Notes: a model not told the origin generated them from the sequence alone. DNA of 64,000 nucleotides from a bacterium (GCA_036504735.1 DASXUQ010000019.1:186001-250000), one strand, 5' to 3'; counted from the stretch's first letter, positions 51,974 to 60,749 are shown. Numbers and translations: made by a program.

Positions 51974-52747
51974 TCAGGATTTAGTGGGAAAGCGGTACGC
52001 CGTTTCCGGGCCGCGTGCTATGGGATTTTGCAGCACGCCGATGCCTTCAATCTCCATCCGCATCGTGTCTTCTACGTAAACATGGGAAATCCCCTTCGGG
52101 GTTCCCGTCCAAATCTGGTCGCCGGGCTCGAGCGTCATAATCATGGAGGCGTACTCGATCATCTCTTCGAGAGAGTAGATCAGGTCGCGGGTATTGCCCT
52201 GCTGCCGCAGTTCCCCATTGACATAGGCGCGCAGTTCGACGTTGTGCGGATCGGGAGCTTCATCGGGAGTCACCATCCACGGCCCGACGGGACCGAAGGT
52301 GTCCCAGCCTTTGCCGATGAGCGGCGGTCGGAAGTAGTTCCCGATGTAGTCCCGCACCGTGACATCATTGCCCACAGTATAGCCCGCCACCACATCCAGC
52401 GCATGCTCCGCCTTCACATAGCGGCAGCGCCGGCCAATGATGGCCACCAGTTCTGCCTCATAGTGCATAAACTGGCTCCACGGCGGCATCAGTACCGTTC
52501 CCATGTGGCCGATGAGAGAGGTTTGGGGCTTGAGAAAGATGGCCGGCAATTCCGGCTCGGCCAGCTTCAATTCCGCCGCATGGTCGCGGAAGTTCAGCGC
52601 AATACCAATCACTTTAGACGGCACGCTGGGTGGCAGCCACACCACGCTTTCTTCGTGATAATAACTTCCATCCGTCGCGATGAGCCAGTGATCTTCGCAG
52701 TGGCCGTCCAAGATGCGGCCAGCCGCCGCCCAGCGTGCAAGTTTCAT
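51974..52747 (-). CDS. hpaG: fumarylacetoacetate hydrolase-family enzyme, HpaG-like
   Basis: 257 residues from the ATG at 52747. It matches the C-terminal half of E. coli HpaG (decarboxylase/isomerase of the homoprotocatechuate pathway): metal-ligand region YEAELVAIIGRRCRYV, VAGYTVGNDVTVRDY, DPHNVELRAYVNGELRQQ and WTGTPKGISH. E. coli HpaG is a two-domain protein of about 430 residues; here one domain is present, as in many non-enteric pathways where a homodimer is used. Predicted to convert 5-oxopent-3-ene-1,2,5-tricarboxylate to 2-hydroxyhepta-2,4-dienedioate. Weak ribosome-binding site. Confidence 0.88.
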   Translation of the reverse strand: MKLARWAAAGRILDGHCEDHWLIATDGSYYHEESVVWLPPSVPSKVIGIALNFRDHAAELKLAEPELPAIFLKPQTSLIGHMGTVLMPPWSQFMHYEAELVAIIGRRCRYVKAEHALDVVAGYTVGNDVTVRDYIGNYFRPPLIGKGWDTFGPVGPWMVTPDEAPDPHNVELRAYVNGELRQQGNTRDLIYSLEEMIEYASMIMTLEPGDQIWTGTPKGISHVYVEDTMRMEIEGIGVLQNPIARGPETAYRFPTKS

Positions 52748-52797
52748 GGCAAAAACCAAAATGTTAAAATGCCAAAAAGCCAAAATGTAATGGCGGA

Positions 52798-53337
52798 CTA
52801 TTTCAACAGGACGGCCCGGCGAATCTCCGTGAAGCCGGGGGCAGACATACGGATCAGATACAGCCCGGACGCATGTTTGTCCGCGTTCCATTGAATGGCA
52901 TGCTCGCCGACGCTGAAATTCTGATCGGCAAGGGTTTCTACAAGCTGCCCTTCCACGTTGAACACCTTGAGGGTTACGCGCGCCGCGCTGGGGACCTCAA
53001 AGCGAATCTCTGTGGCGGGGTTGAAGGGATTGGGATAGTTCTGGCGCAAACTGAAGCTCCTGGGCAGCGACGGCGGCGGATCACCCACGGCTGACGGGGC
53101 AGATGCCCGGGTGGTGTACCAGAACCCCGCCGAATCGGCATAGGAAGCGCCGGTGGACACGCTGATAATGGGTTGACCGACGGTGCCCCTGATCTGGTAA
53201 CTGGCGCCGAGCATGCTGCTGGCGCCATTAGCTACTGCGCTGCTGGGAATGGCATATTGCTGTGCCATGGCCGCCGAGGCGAGCATCAGAGCCAGCAATA
53301 CCACAAGGGGCAGCCCTTTGTGTGTATGACGAAGCAT
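52798..53337 (-). CDS. small secreted protein with PNPFNP-type sorting domain
   Basis: 179 residues from the ATG at 53337 (AAGGAG upstream). Signal peptide 1-24 (ASAAMA). A short beta domain (25-75, SYQIRGTVGQPIISVSTG and YADSAGFWY) is followed by a Pro-rich linker and a C-terminal sorting domain from about 98 (LRQNYPNPFNPATEIRFEVP ... GLYLIRM) ending VLLK. Such minimal proteins in FCB genomes are surface or released proteins of unknown role. 11 bp after the next exported gene, so the two are co-transcribed; not related in sequence to the flanking hpa genes. Confidence 0.88.
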   Translation of the reverse strand: MLRHTHKGLPLVVLLALMLASAAMAQQYAIPSSAVANGASSMLGASYQIRGTVGQPIISVSTGASYADSAGFWYTTRASAPSAVGDPPPSLPRSFSLRQNYPNPFNPATEIRFEVPSAARVTLKVFNVEGQLVETLADQNFSVGEHAIQWNADKHASGLYLIRMSAPGFTEIRRAVLLK

Positions 53338-53348
53338 AGCGGCTCTCC

Positions 53349-54191
53349 TTAACGGGCTTTTTCGACAGACTTTTGCGGGTGGTGGCTGCGCATGGCGGCA
53401 GCGGTTGCCGCTGCAGCGGTGGCCGGATACCATGTGGCGGTTGTACCGGCATACCAGAAGTGGTCAGCGGTATCCTGGCCTTCGAGCATCTGGCCATTCA
53501 GGTAGAAGGTGTAGGTTCCGGCCGCCGCAACGGGAACGACCGTTTGCACGGGGAGCGTCACATCCTGATACTGGGTCGGTTCATCGGTGGCAATCAGGTA
53601 AGTTGAAATCATGTCGTAGTCGGGGCCTTGGCCCGTGGCGGTCGTGTCATGCGTGACTTGCACCCGGTCTGAGGTCCCCTGCACGTGGTTGATCTGCAGC
53701 CACGCGGTGGAATGCACAACCACATACCCTGGGCCGGGGCAGTATAAGGTCAATTGCTCGTCCTCATAATTTGTCCATCCCGTGCTAATGGTCGTTGTGG
53801 CGCTGGAACTCACAAACCCCATCACCGGCGCATTCAGGCTGTAGGGAGAAGCCGTCAGCAGCGTACGGGGCGAAAGTTCCGCGCCGCCGGCCACTGCGAC
53901 GCCAAGGAACAGCGGCTTATCGAAGGCCTTGGTGATGGGCACCACAGATCCGAGTACGACATTGAAAATGCCGTGGCTGACAGCGGTTAACTGGGCTTCG
54001 GTCCAGAGGGCGGTGCCGCCGCTCAGGGTGTCATAGAGAGACAGAGTCAAATCGTAGTTGCCGTCGGGAACCACCACGCCGGAGGCATTGGTGAGGACTC
54101 CCTGATAGCTGATCTTCTGAGGGACCGCGGCGAATGCGGCGCCCGCCACTACCAAACTGATAACCATCATTACCATCATCGTGCGTTTCAT
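53349..54191 (-). CDS. secreted protein of unknown function
   Basis: 280 residues; signal peptide 1-22, GGGAG site. Residues 24-115 form a domain seen in many secreted proteins of these lineages: KISYQGVLTNASGVVVPDGN, LTLSLYDTLSGGTALWTE, GIFNVVLGSVVPI. The middle third is beta-rich. The C-terminus is low-complexity (Ala-rich, then SHHPQKSVEKAR) and has no sorting signal. Likely assembled with the small sorting-domain protein downstream. Function not known. Confidence 0.8.
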   Translation of the reverse strand: MKRTMMVMMVISLVVAGAAFAAVPQKISYQGVLTNASGVVVPDGNYDLTLSLYDTLSGGTALWTEAQLTAVSHGIFNVVLGSVVPITKAFDKPLFLGVAVAGGAELSPRTLLTASPYSLNAPVMGFVSSSATTTISTGWTNYEDEQLTLYCPGPGYVVVHSTAWLQINHVQGTSDRVQVTHDTTATGQGPDYDMISTYLIATDEPTQYQDVTLPVQTVVPVAAAGTYTFYLNGQMLEGQDTADHFWYAGTTATWYPATAAAATAAAMRSHHPQKSVEKAR

Positions 54192-54241
54192 CGAGCATTC
54201 TCCCGACCGGAAATCCGGTCACCTTTGGTTAAGATCAAACG

Positions 54242-55150
54242 TCATACCTTCGAGCCCATACTGTTCGTTGTAGTCAACAAGTGATACGCGGACATGACAT
54301 CCCGCAGTTTCTTTTCGTTATCGTCACTCATCGGGGCCAGCGGCAGGCGCACTTCGGGGCTGATTTTGCCCATCCAGCCGAGCGCGGTCTTGACGGGCAC
54401 CGGATTGATTTCGAGGAACACGGCGTCGTTGATCGGCAGCAATTGGAAGTGCAGGGCACGCGCCTCCTCCCATTTGCCGGCCTTAGTCAGATCATACAGC
54501 CGCGCCACCTCGGTGGGTAGCACATTGGCCGTAGCACTGACATAGCCCGCGCCGCCGATAGCCAGAATGGGAAAGCATAGCAACTCGATTCCGGAGTAGA
54601 CCAGAAAATCGCTGCCCATGCGGTAGATCAGGCGGTTGATGTGCTCGAAATCCTTGTTGGATTCCTTGACGCCGATAATATGGGGACAGAGATCCCGCAG
54701 CCGCGCCAGGGTGTCCACTTCAAGGTTCACCGCCGTGCGTCCGGGAATATTGTAGAGAATGACGGGCAGCCCGACCTGCGAGGCCACGGCTTTGAAGTAT
54801 TGAAACAGCCCCTCCTGCGAAGGGCGCGAATAATACGGAGTGATGATCAGCAGGGCATCCGCGCCGAGTTTCTGGGCGTGATGCGAAAACAGCAAAGTCT
54901 CTTCAAGATTGTTCGAGCCCGTACCCGGGACAAAGGGCACGCGTCCGGCAATCGCTTCTTTGGCGACGTCAAACACCCGCAGCCGCTCGGGATGCGACAG
55001 GGACGAGGGCTCGCCCGTGGTGCCGGTCACGGAGATGCCATGCGAGCCGCTCCGAATCTGCCAGTCAATCAATTGGGCGAGGCCGTCCTCATCCAGCCTT
55101 CCATCCCGGAAGGGCGTGACCATGGGGACAATAGAACCCGTGGGTTTCAT
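54242..55150 (-). CDS. DapA-family aldolase (4-hydroxy-tetrahydrodipicolinate synthase or hpa-pathway aldolase)
   Basis: 302 residues, class I aldolase TIM barrel. Active-site residues of DHDPS are present: T44/T45 (GTTGE), Y133 and R138 (YNIPGRT), Schiff-base K162 (GVKESNK), and YYSRPSQEG. By sequence it could be lysine-biosynthetic DapA. Because it lies upstream of the hpa genes on the same strand and no class II HpaI aldolase is seen, it may instead cleave 2,4-dihydroxyhept-2-enedioate; this is inference. An inverted repeat GTTTCA/TGAAAC (55144-55164) overlaps its start codon. Confidence 0.85.
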   Translation of the reverse strand: MKPTGSIVPMVTPFRDGRLDEDGLAQLIDWQIRSGSHGISVTGTTGEPSSLSHPERLRVFDVAKEAIAGRVPFVPGTGSNNLEETLLFSHHAQKLGADALLIITPYYSRPSQEGLFQYFKAVASQVGLPVILYNIPGRTAVNLEVDTLARLRDLCPHIIGVKESNKDFEHINRLIYRMGSDFLVYSGIELLCFPILAIGGAGYVSATANVLPTEVARLYDLTKAGKWEEARALHFQLLPINDAVFLEINPVPVKTALGWMGKISPEVRLPLAPMSDDNEKKLRDVMSAYHLLTTTNSMGSKV

Positions 55151-55164
55151 ATTATAAGTGAAAC
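55144..55164. promoter_or_regulatory. inverted repeat over the start of the DapA-family gene
   Basis: GTTTCA, 9 bp, TGAAAC; includes the start codon. Could be an operator or an mRNA hairpin that masks the start. Confidence 0.35.
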
Positions 55165-55356
55165 AGTCTCCGTGTCATAGACGCGGGGCGGGGGTGAGGC
55201 AATTCATTCACGACAGGACAGAGAGCGGCATATCACACAGCAACAGCGACTGTTAATTGAATGCATCGGCAAAAGAAGATGTTCCGGCTTGAACAATCCA
55301 CATCTAATTGTATCAACCATTCCTGAGAAGCATCTATTCGGAGTAGCTGTTTTCAC

Positions 55357-55385
55357 TTGCGTTTAATAGTTATTAGCGTTATCTT
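55357..55385 (+). promoter_or_regulatory. candidate promoter for nrfAH
   Basis: TTGCGT, 17-bp spacer, TATCTT, 58 bp before the nrfA start, in the AT-rich divergent region shared with the DapA-family gene. Confidence 0.35.
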
Positions 55386-55442
55386 TCACAACTTTTTAGC
55401 CGAACTATGGCTACAGAATCTGCTCTTTAAGTCACCCACGAG

Positions 55443-56822
55443 ATGCTTATGCGCACATCCCTCCGCAATACTGTTGTTCTGATCGGCAGTGTTGTCCTCA
55501 CGATCATTATCGCCGCTTTGCTGGTCAACATTTTTCAGCACAAGCAGGAAGCCCGGCTGACCTACGTCCACGTGACACAGGTTCAGCCCGGAGATCCCAA
55601 CTCCGACAACTGGGGGCCGAATTTTCCGCGCGAGTATGACCTGTACAAGCGCACCATGACCACAACCACCTTTACCGAGTACAGCAAGTACGGACGGTAT
55701 GGAGGCAGTGAGAACTACTCGCGGCTGGACAAGTACCCGAATCTGCGGCGGATGTTTGCGGGGTATCCGTTCTCGGTGCAGTATACCGAGGAGCGCGGCC
55801 ACATGCATGCGCTGGAGGATATGCTGGCCAGCCAGCGATTAGGAGACAAGAAGCCCGGGCCATGCATCACCTGCAAGAGCCCTCAGGTGCCGCAGTTTAT
55901 CGAAAAGTACGGCGCGGAGCGGCTGTATCATACTCCGGTGAAGACCTTGGTGGACTCGGCGGGCTTCAAGTTCACCATTGGCTGCGCCGACTGCCACAAT
56001 GCGGAGACCATGGCGCTGACCGTGCGCCGCCCGGCCTTTATCGAAGCCATGGCCAAGCGGGGAATTGATGTCAAGAATGCCACGCATTCGGAGATGCGGA
56101 TCTATGTGTGTGCGCAGTGCCACGTGGAGTACTACTGGCCGAAGGAGACGCTGTATTTGACGTTTCCGTGGGCCAAGGGGACCGTGGTAGACAGCATCGA
56201 AGCGTATTACGACTCGCTGCATTTTAAGGACTGGATCCATGGCGAGACGGGCGCACCGATGATTAAGATGCAGCATCCTGAGTTCGAGATTTTCACGTCG
56301 GGGATTCATTACCGCGCGGGGGTGAGTTGCCCGGATTGCCATATGCCGTATATCCGCGAGGGCGCGACGAAGATCACCGACCATTGGATCCGGACGCCGC
56401 TGGCGCATATTCAAACCTCCTGCCAGACGTGCCACCGCGAATCCGAAGAGGAACTGCGCAGTCGGGTGTTCCAGATTCAGGACCGGACCTTCTCCGAGTT
56501 GAAGCGGGCGGAGAATGCGATTATCGCCGCGATGGACGGGATTAAAGCGGCAATGGCGATGGGAGCGACGGATGCGGAGTTGGATGTGCCGCGGGCACTG
56601 CACCGCCGGGCACAGATGCGTTGGGACTTTGTCAACGCGGAAAACAGCATGGGCTTCCACAGTGGACAGGAGACGGCGCGGGTGCTGGGCGACGCCACCG
56701 ACTTTGGCCGGCAGGCGGAACTGGCGGCGTTTCGGGTGCTGATCGCGCACGGCGGCAGCGCCGTGCCGCCGCCCCAGCCACAGGGCACGCCGATTCCATC
56801 CACCACACCTACCCGACACTGA
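55443..56822 (+). CDS. nrfA: ammonia-forming cytochrome c nitrite reductase, catalytic subunit
   Basis: 459 residues. Pentahaem enzyme reducing nitrite to ammonium in the periplasm. The active-site haem uses CITCK (141-145, Lys ligand), diagnostic for NrfA; four CxxCH sites follow at C181, C223, C296 and C327. The N-terminus has a single hydrophobic helix (10-31), a signal or membrane anchor. Distal ligands and the Tyr/Arg residues expected around 105-125 are in place (AGYPFSVQYTEERGHMH). An ATG six bases downstream is an alternative start. 13 bp before nrfH. Confidence 0.97.
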   Translation: MLMRTSLRNTVVLIGSVVLTIIIAALLVNIFQHKQEARLTYVHVTQVQPGDPNSDNWGPNFPREYDLYKRTMTTTTFTEYSKYGRYGGSENYSRLDKYPNLRRMFAGYPFSVQYTEERGHMHALEDMLASQRLGDKKPGPCITCKSPQVPQFIEKYGAERLYHTPVKTLVDSAGFKFTIGCADCHNAETMALTVRRPAFIEAMAKRGIDVKNATHSEMRIYVCAQCHVEYYWPKETLYLTFPWAKGTVVDSIEAYYDSLHFKDWIHGETGAPMIKMQHPEFEIFTSGIHYRAGVSCPDCHMPYIREGATKITDHWIRTPLAHIQTSCQTCHRESEEELRSRVFQIQDRTFSELKRAENAIIAAMDGIKAAMAMGATDAELDVPRALHRRAQMRWDFVNAENSMGFHSGQETARVLGDATDFGRQAELAAFRVLIAHGGSAVPPPQPQGTPIPSTTPTRH

Positions 56823-56835
56823 AAGGGTGGCCCGC

Positions 56836-57276
56836 ATGAAAGCGTCCACCCTTCTGACGGTGCTGCCGCTGGCCGCGCTGGGCATAGTGCTCGGCATCAG
56901 CGCCTATACCTTCTATTTTGCGCGGGGCTATTCCTACCTGTCCAACAACCCGGACGCCTGCGTCAACTGCCATGTGATGAAGGACAAGTTCGACGCGTGG
57001 CAGGTCTCCCCGCACCGCTTTGCGCTCTGCAATGACTGCCATGTGCCGCACAATCTGATCGGCAAATATGCCACCAAGATGGAACACGGCATCCGGCACT
57101 CCTATGTCTTCACCTTCGGCAATCCGCAGGTGATCCGGCTGAAGAAATCGGGCGAGGCGATTGTGGAAGGCAACTGCATCCGCTGCCACGAGACGATGGT
57201 CTCGAAAATCTTCCATGGCTTCAAAGGAGACCGCCGCTGCTTCGATTGCCATCGCGGCATGGGGCACGCGTTTTAA
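56836..57276 (+). CDS. nrfH: NrfH tetrahaem quinol dehydrogenase
   Basis: 146 residues from the ATG at 56836 (preferred over the GTG at 56827 because of a GGTGG site at good spacing). One membrane helix (8-28), then four CxxCH haem sites at 42-46 (CVNCHVM, with the Met typical of NrfH haem 1), 65-69, 114-118 and 135-139. NapC/NirT family; passes electrons from menaquinol to NrfA. Gene order here is nrfA-nrfH, reverse of the usual nrfHA. Confidence 0.95.
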   Translation: MKASTLLTVLPLAALGIVLGISAYTFYFARGYSYLSNNPDACVNCHVMKDKFDAWQVSPHRFALCNDCHVPHNLIGKYATKMEHGIRHSYVFTFGNPQVIRLKKSGEAIVEGNCIRCHETMVSKIFHGFKGDRRCFDCHRGMGHAF

Positions 57277-57343
57277 GCAGGGGTACCCCCTGCAGCAGGC
57301 GTGACGCCTGCACCCGTGTCGCCTTCGGCGCGCTATCGATGAC

Positions 57344-57374
57344 GAAAGGGCAACCCTGTGGGTGCCCTTTCTTT
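57344..57374 (+). terminator. terminator of nrfAH
   Basis: Stem gaaagggcaaccc/gggtgccctttc (one bulge), loop TGT, then TTTG. A smaller hairpin gcaggcg/cgcctgc lies just upstream near 57296-57312. Confidence 0.75.
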
Positions 57375-57411
57375 GTAAGCGATATGTGATTCAGCTTATC
57401 CGTCATCATGT

Positions 57412-58302
57412 TTAACCTTTGCGAAGATTCGCAGGGGCTATTTTATGAGCGGGGGTGAATGCAATGGGTTTGCGGGCGAGCTTCCGATAAAGAGCCATGA
57501 CCGCGCCGTGGATGACAAGCAACGCGGCCATGGTGGTGAGAATCGTTGGGGCGGCAGGAGTGTCGAGCGAGAAGGCGGTGAGCAGGCCGATCACACTGCA
57601 GAAGAAGGCAAAGCTCCAGCCGACAGCAAGGCGCACTCCGGTGCGATCTGAGGCCAGGACTCCGGCAACAGCGGGAATGACCAGCAGGCCAAAGACCAGC
57701 AGCACCCCGGCAATGCCCACCGACGAGGTAACGACCACGCCGAAGCTGGTGTAGAAGAGCACATCCCATAAGAAGAGATTGCGACCCTGTGCCCGTGCCT
57801 GATCGGGGTTGTTGGTGATCTGAAAGAGCGGCTTACGCATGACGAAATGCAGCGCACCGATGATGCCGTAGATAATGGCAGTCTTGATGACCGTGGCTGG
57901 GCTGACGGTGAAGATTGTGCCAACGAGAGTCTCTTTCAAATGCTCCGTACCGGAAGGGCTATGCTCGAGGATGAGCAGCACCAAGGCCTGTGCCGTGGCG
58001 AAGACGATGCCGATGAAGGCTTCGAGGGGCACGCGATGCTCGAGATGCCTGAGCCAGGCAAAGACCACTGCGCCCACGAGGGTCATGCCCACCGGGAAAA
58101 GATAGTTCGCCAGCGGATAGTCATGCAGGTTAAGCAAAATGGCCACGGCCAGTCCCAGCGCGGCCATCTGGGCCAGCGAAAGATCCACGAAAATTACGCC
58201 ACGTTTGATGATATGAAAACCAAGATAGGAGTGAATGCCCGCCAGCACAAGGCAGGCGGCAAGCGCCCACCACATGAAGGGATAAGTCAGTGCGGTCAGC
58301 AT
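57412..58302 (-). CDS. metal ABC transporter permease, ZnuB-like
   Basis: 296 residues, eight to nine membrane helices, ABC-3 family. The helix-loop LVFGLLVIPAVAGVLASDR (about 200-218) and the early FVDLSLAQMAALGLAVAI motif are typical of ZnuB/MntB permeases. It is translated 3 bp after znuA-like gene stop, so tightly coupled. The cognate ATPase (ZnuC) is not found beside it; the operon ends here. Transports Zn2+ or Mn2+ by family. Confidence 0.93.
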   Translation of the reverse strand: MLTALTYPFMWWALAACLVLAGIHSYLGFHIIKRGVIFVDLSLAQMAALGLAVAILLNLHDYPLANYLFPVGMTLVGAVVFAWLRHLEHRVPLEAFIGIVFATAQALVLLILEHSPSGTEHLKETLVGTIFTVSPATVIKTAIIYGIIGALHFVMRKPLFQITNNPDQARAQGRNLFLWDVLFYTSFGVVVTSSVGIAGVLLVFGLLVIPAVAGVLASDRTGVRLAVGWSFAFFCSVIGLLTAFSLDTPAAPTILTTMAALLVIHGAVMALYRKLARKPIAFTPAHKIAPANLRKG

Positions 58303-58305
58303 GGG

Positions 58306-59184
58306 TCAACTCACCGTTTTGAGTGCATCGAAGATTTGCTGAAAATGATCGAAGTAAGAAGTCGCATCCACGCCATTACAAGACGGCGGAAGCTTGAGCA
58401 CTTTGACGGGAGTCTGCCGCGCCAGATAGTTGGCGGCATCCTCGGAGAAATACGGTTCCTGCAAGGCAATCTTGACGTTGTTTTCGCGGATGATATTCAG
58501 CAATTCGGCCAAATGGCTGCCGGTGGGCGGAATGCCCGGCACGGGTTCGATGCGGGCCACAATGTTGAAGTCAAAAGCATGTGCAAAGTAGACCCACGAC
58601 GAGTGATAGGTGATGATATTGCGATTGGGGATGGCAGCGGCGGCCGCTTTCCAAGCGGTTTGGCGCTGCACGAGATCACTTTTGAATTTCTCCAGGTTGG
58701 CCGCGTAATCGGTTGCACCGCCCGGATCGGCCGCCGTGAGGACTTCGGCGATATTCTGTGCGATGACGACACCGTTATCCGGGTCCAGCCAGTAGTGCGG
58801 ATTGCCGTCCGGATGCACGTCGCCCATGGACGCATCCACTTTGCCCACAGGTTTTTCCAGCACGGCAATGCCGCGCGAGCAGTCCATGACACGAACAGCG
58901 GAGTTGCGTGCGCCGTCGATAATCTGGTCGGCCCACTGATCGAGGGCCAGTCCGACTTTCAAATATATATCGGCGTGCGAGACCTTCACCATGTAGGTGG
59001 GCAACACTTCCACACTATGAGGATCGGCGGTATTGCGAGCAATGGAAAAAGCCTCGATGCGGTCGCCGCCGATGTACGAGGCAATAGATGCCAGGTCCGG
59101 CAGGGACGCCGCGACCTTGACTTTGGCCATCGCGGCGTGCCCAACGAGCAGCGACAGCGTGAGCATCAGCAGAATACGTTTCAT
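58306..59184 (-). CDS. metal ABC transporter substrate-binding protein, ZnuA-like
   Basis: 292 residues with signal peptide 1-20. Cluster A-I binding protein with metal-ligand His residues H56 (NTADPHSVE), H130 (GNPHYWLDP) and H194 (ITYHSSWVYFAHAF) plus an acidic residue near the C-terminus. The His-rich loop seen in proteobacterial ZnuA is reduced to DVHPDGNPH (122-130). Zinc is favoured but manganese cannot be excluded. Between the outer-membrane protein gene (14 bp) and the permease gene (3 bp). Confidence 0.93.
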   Translation of the reverse strand: MKRILLMLTLSLLVGHAAMAKVKVAASLPDLASIASYIGGDRIEAFSIARNTADPHSVEVLPTYMVKVSHADIYLKVGLALDQWADQIIDGARNSAVRVMDCSRGIAVLEKPVGKVDASMGDVHPDGNPHYWLDPDNGVVIAQNIAEVLTAADPGGATDYAANLEKFKSDLVQRQTAWKAAAAAIPNRNIITYHSSWVYFAHAFDFNIVARIEPVPGIPPTGSHLAELLNIIRENNVKIALQEPYFSEDAANYLARQTPVKVLKLPPSCNGVDATSYFDHFQQIFDALKTVS

Positions 59185-59198
59185 GAATATCCCTCGCT

Positions 59199-60260
59199 TT
59201 AGAATTGGTGAGCCTTGTGCGGGCCCATGGACCAGACGATTTGCAGTGTGTAGAGATTGGAGGCGGCGCCGCTTGCGGGAAAGATACGGTTCCAGTTCAG
59301 GCGAAAGAGCGTAGTCTCTTCCATCGGCAAAAAGCCCGCAAACAGGCCAACCGCTTGCTCCCAGGGCTTGCCCGGCTCGGAACGCTGAAAGCGCTCATAG
59401 GTCGCGCCGCCGTCGAAGCGTTTGTGATAGGCATAGTCGGCAAAAAAATAGCCGCCCAGCGGGCGGATATGGCTTTTGCTGAGGGCTCCGGTAACGCTGT
59501 CCACGGCGGCCAGTTCGCGATCCTGCGCAAGGAATTCAGCTTGCAGAATCAGCGCATTCAGCGGGGAGAACCAGAGCTTGGCCTTGGCATCGGCGCCGTA
59601 GATGGCCGTGTGCGTCTCGTGGAGGACATCGTTAGTGCCCTCCGTGGCCGAGACGCCGACCTCCATGGAGGATGGATCTTTCAGGCTGAAGAAGTTTGCC
59701 CAACGCGCCACCCATGCGGGGCGCGCCCCGGATTGACCGGGATGAAAGGTGTTGCCCTGCAGGATGTCGGCGGAAATCGTCGAAGAAAGATCACCGGGCA
59801 GCGGCAGTCGATAGGAAACCTGGCCGCCGACGTCATTGTAGGATTCCGGTCCGGGCAAATACTCGGCCAGCACGCGGAAGCGATAGATGAACGGATACGC
59901 GTGCGGATGTACCGGGTTCAAGCGTCCAAAGCCGACGCGGTATTTGCCCGCTTTGAAGGCCAAGCCGCTCGGAAGGCCGCGCACGATGTTTAAATAGCCC
60001 TCCTCCACGTCAACGCCACCGTTGGCAATGGAGAACACAAAGGTGCCGTGAGCATAGGGATTGAGTGCGGCGTCGGCCACCACTTCGGATTCATCGAAAG
60101 AGAACTGCGCACGATTGCGATTGGAGTCGCCGCGGTCATCGGTCATGAAGGTGCGCATCTGACCGATAACGGAGATATCGGGATTGGTCACGCCGGCGAA
60201 AGCAAGGGAGCATAAAGCCACCAGCGCCAGAGCGGACACGAAAAAGCGAACGGAGATCAT
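59199..60260 (-). CDS. outer-membrane porin-like protein of the metal-uptake operon
   Basis: 353 residues; signal peptide 1-22 and a barrel-like body with alternating strands (HGTFVFSIANGGVDVEEGYL, YRVGFGRLNPVHPHAYPF) ending in GPHKAHQF, terminal Phe. The segment VGFGRLNPVHPHAYPF and the His-containing C-terminus could coordinate metal. It is the first gene of the unit, 14 bp before the metal-binding protein, so it probably provides outer-membrane passage for the metal. No family named. Confidence 0.8.
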   Translation of the reverse strand: MISVRFFVSALALVALCSLAFAGVTNPDISVIGQMRTFMTDDRGDSNRNRAQFSFDESEVVADAALNPYAHGTFVFSIANGGVDVEEGYLNIVRGLPSGLAFKAGKYRVGFGRLNPVHPHAYPFIYRFRVLAEYLPGPESYNDVGGQVSYRLPLPGDLSSTISADILQGNTFHPGQSGARPAWVARWANFFSLKDPSSMEVGVSATEGTNDVLHETHTAIYGADAKAKLWFSPLNALILQAEFLAQDRELAAVDSVTGALSKSHIRPLGGYFFADYAYHKRFDGGATYERFQRSEPGKPWEQAVGLFAGFLPMEETTLFRLNWNRIFPASGAASNLYTLQIVWSMGPHKAHQF

Positions 60261-60281
60261 GGAGTAACCTCGGGATGTGCA

Positions 60282-60293
60282 GCATAGCTATGC
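60282..60293. promoter_or_regulatory. palindrome upstream of the metal-uptake operon
   Basis: Perfect 12-bp palindrome GCATAGCTATGC, 22 bp before the outer-membrane protein start; shares a TAGCTA core with the palindrome at 60665. Candidate metalloregulator site. Confidence 0.35.
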
Positions 60294-60356
60294 GCGCGTA
60301 CTCGCGCAGCATGAGAGCCGCGTGGAGTCTACAGCAGAAACTGAAGAATCGTGAGG

Positions 60357-60650
60357 TTACAGGACGGGAGGAGCGCGGGGATCGGACGGGGAAGGGAGCG
60401 GGCAGCCTGCTGGCAGGCTGATGAGAAGAGGGGCGCAGATGGCGGCGGGTTGGTCCACCGATAGGTCAAAAACGGCTGTGGTCGCCGCAGCGGAGGATGC
60501 CACGGAGCAGAGCGCGCAGCGGTCGGGATCATGGCGCGAGGTGTCCGTGCAATCATGTTGGGCGGCGGCAAATCCAGATCCCGCCAGAAACGCGCACAAC
60601 ATGACCGCCAGCAGCGAATGTAAAAACTTGCGGTTCAGCCTATCGCCCAT
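60357..60650 (-). CDS. small exported Cys/His protein
   Basis: 97 residues; signal peptide MGDRLNRKFLHSLLAVMLCA-type hydrophobic N-terminus cleaved near 28-31, then QHDCTDTSRHDPDRCALC, a cluster of Cys and His that may bind a metal. The C-terminal third is Pro/Leu rich. It resembles small periplasmic proteins found next to metal importers, but no family is assigned. It lies 96 bp upstream of the outer-membrane protein gene on the same strand. Coding status is likely but not certain. Confidence 0.6.
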   Translation of the reverse strand: MGDRLNRKFLHSLLAVMLCAFLAGSGFAAAQHDCTDTSRHDPDRCALCSVASSAAATTAVFDLSVDQPAAICAPLLISLPAGCPLPSPSDPRAPPVL

Positions 60651-60664
60651 TAAAGTGCAGATGG

Positions 60665-60674
60665 ATTAGCTAAT
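60665..60674. promoter_or_regulatory. palindrome before the small Cys/His protein gene
   Basis: ATTAGCTAAT, 15 bp before the start codon. Same TAGCTA core as at 60282-60293. Confidence 0.3.
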
Positions 60675-60723
60675 AAGAAGATTTGGAAACGTCATAATTG
60701 CCGAAGAGATTTACCCAAATACA

Positions 60724-60749
60724 AAGGGCAGCGAGTTACTGCTGCCCTT
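60724..60749 (-). terminator. terminator of the nuo operon
   Basis: Perfect 9-bp stem aagggcagc/gctgccctt with an 8-nt loop; on the minus strand followed by TGTATTTGG. It is 29 bp past the nuoN stop. Confidence 0.75.
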
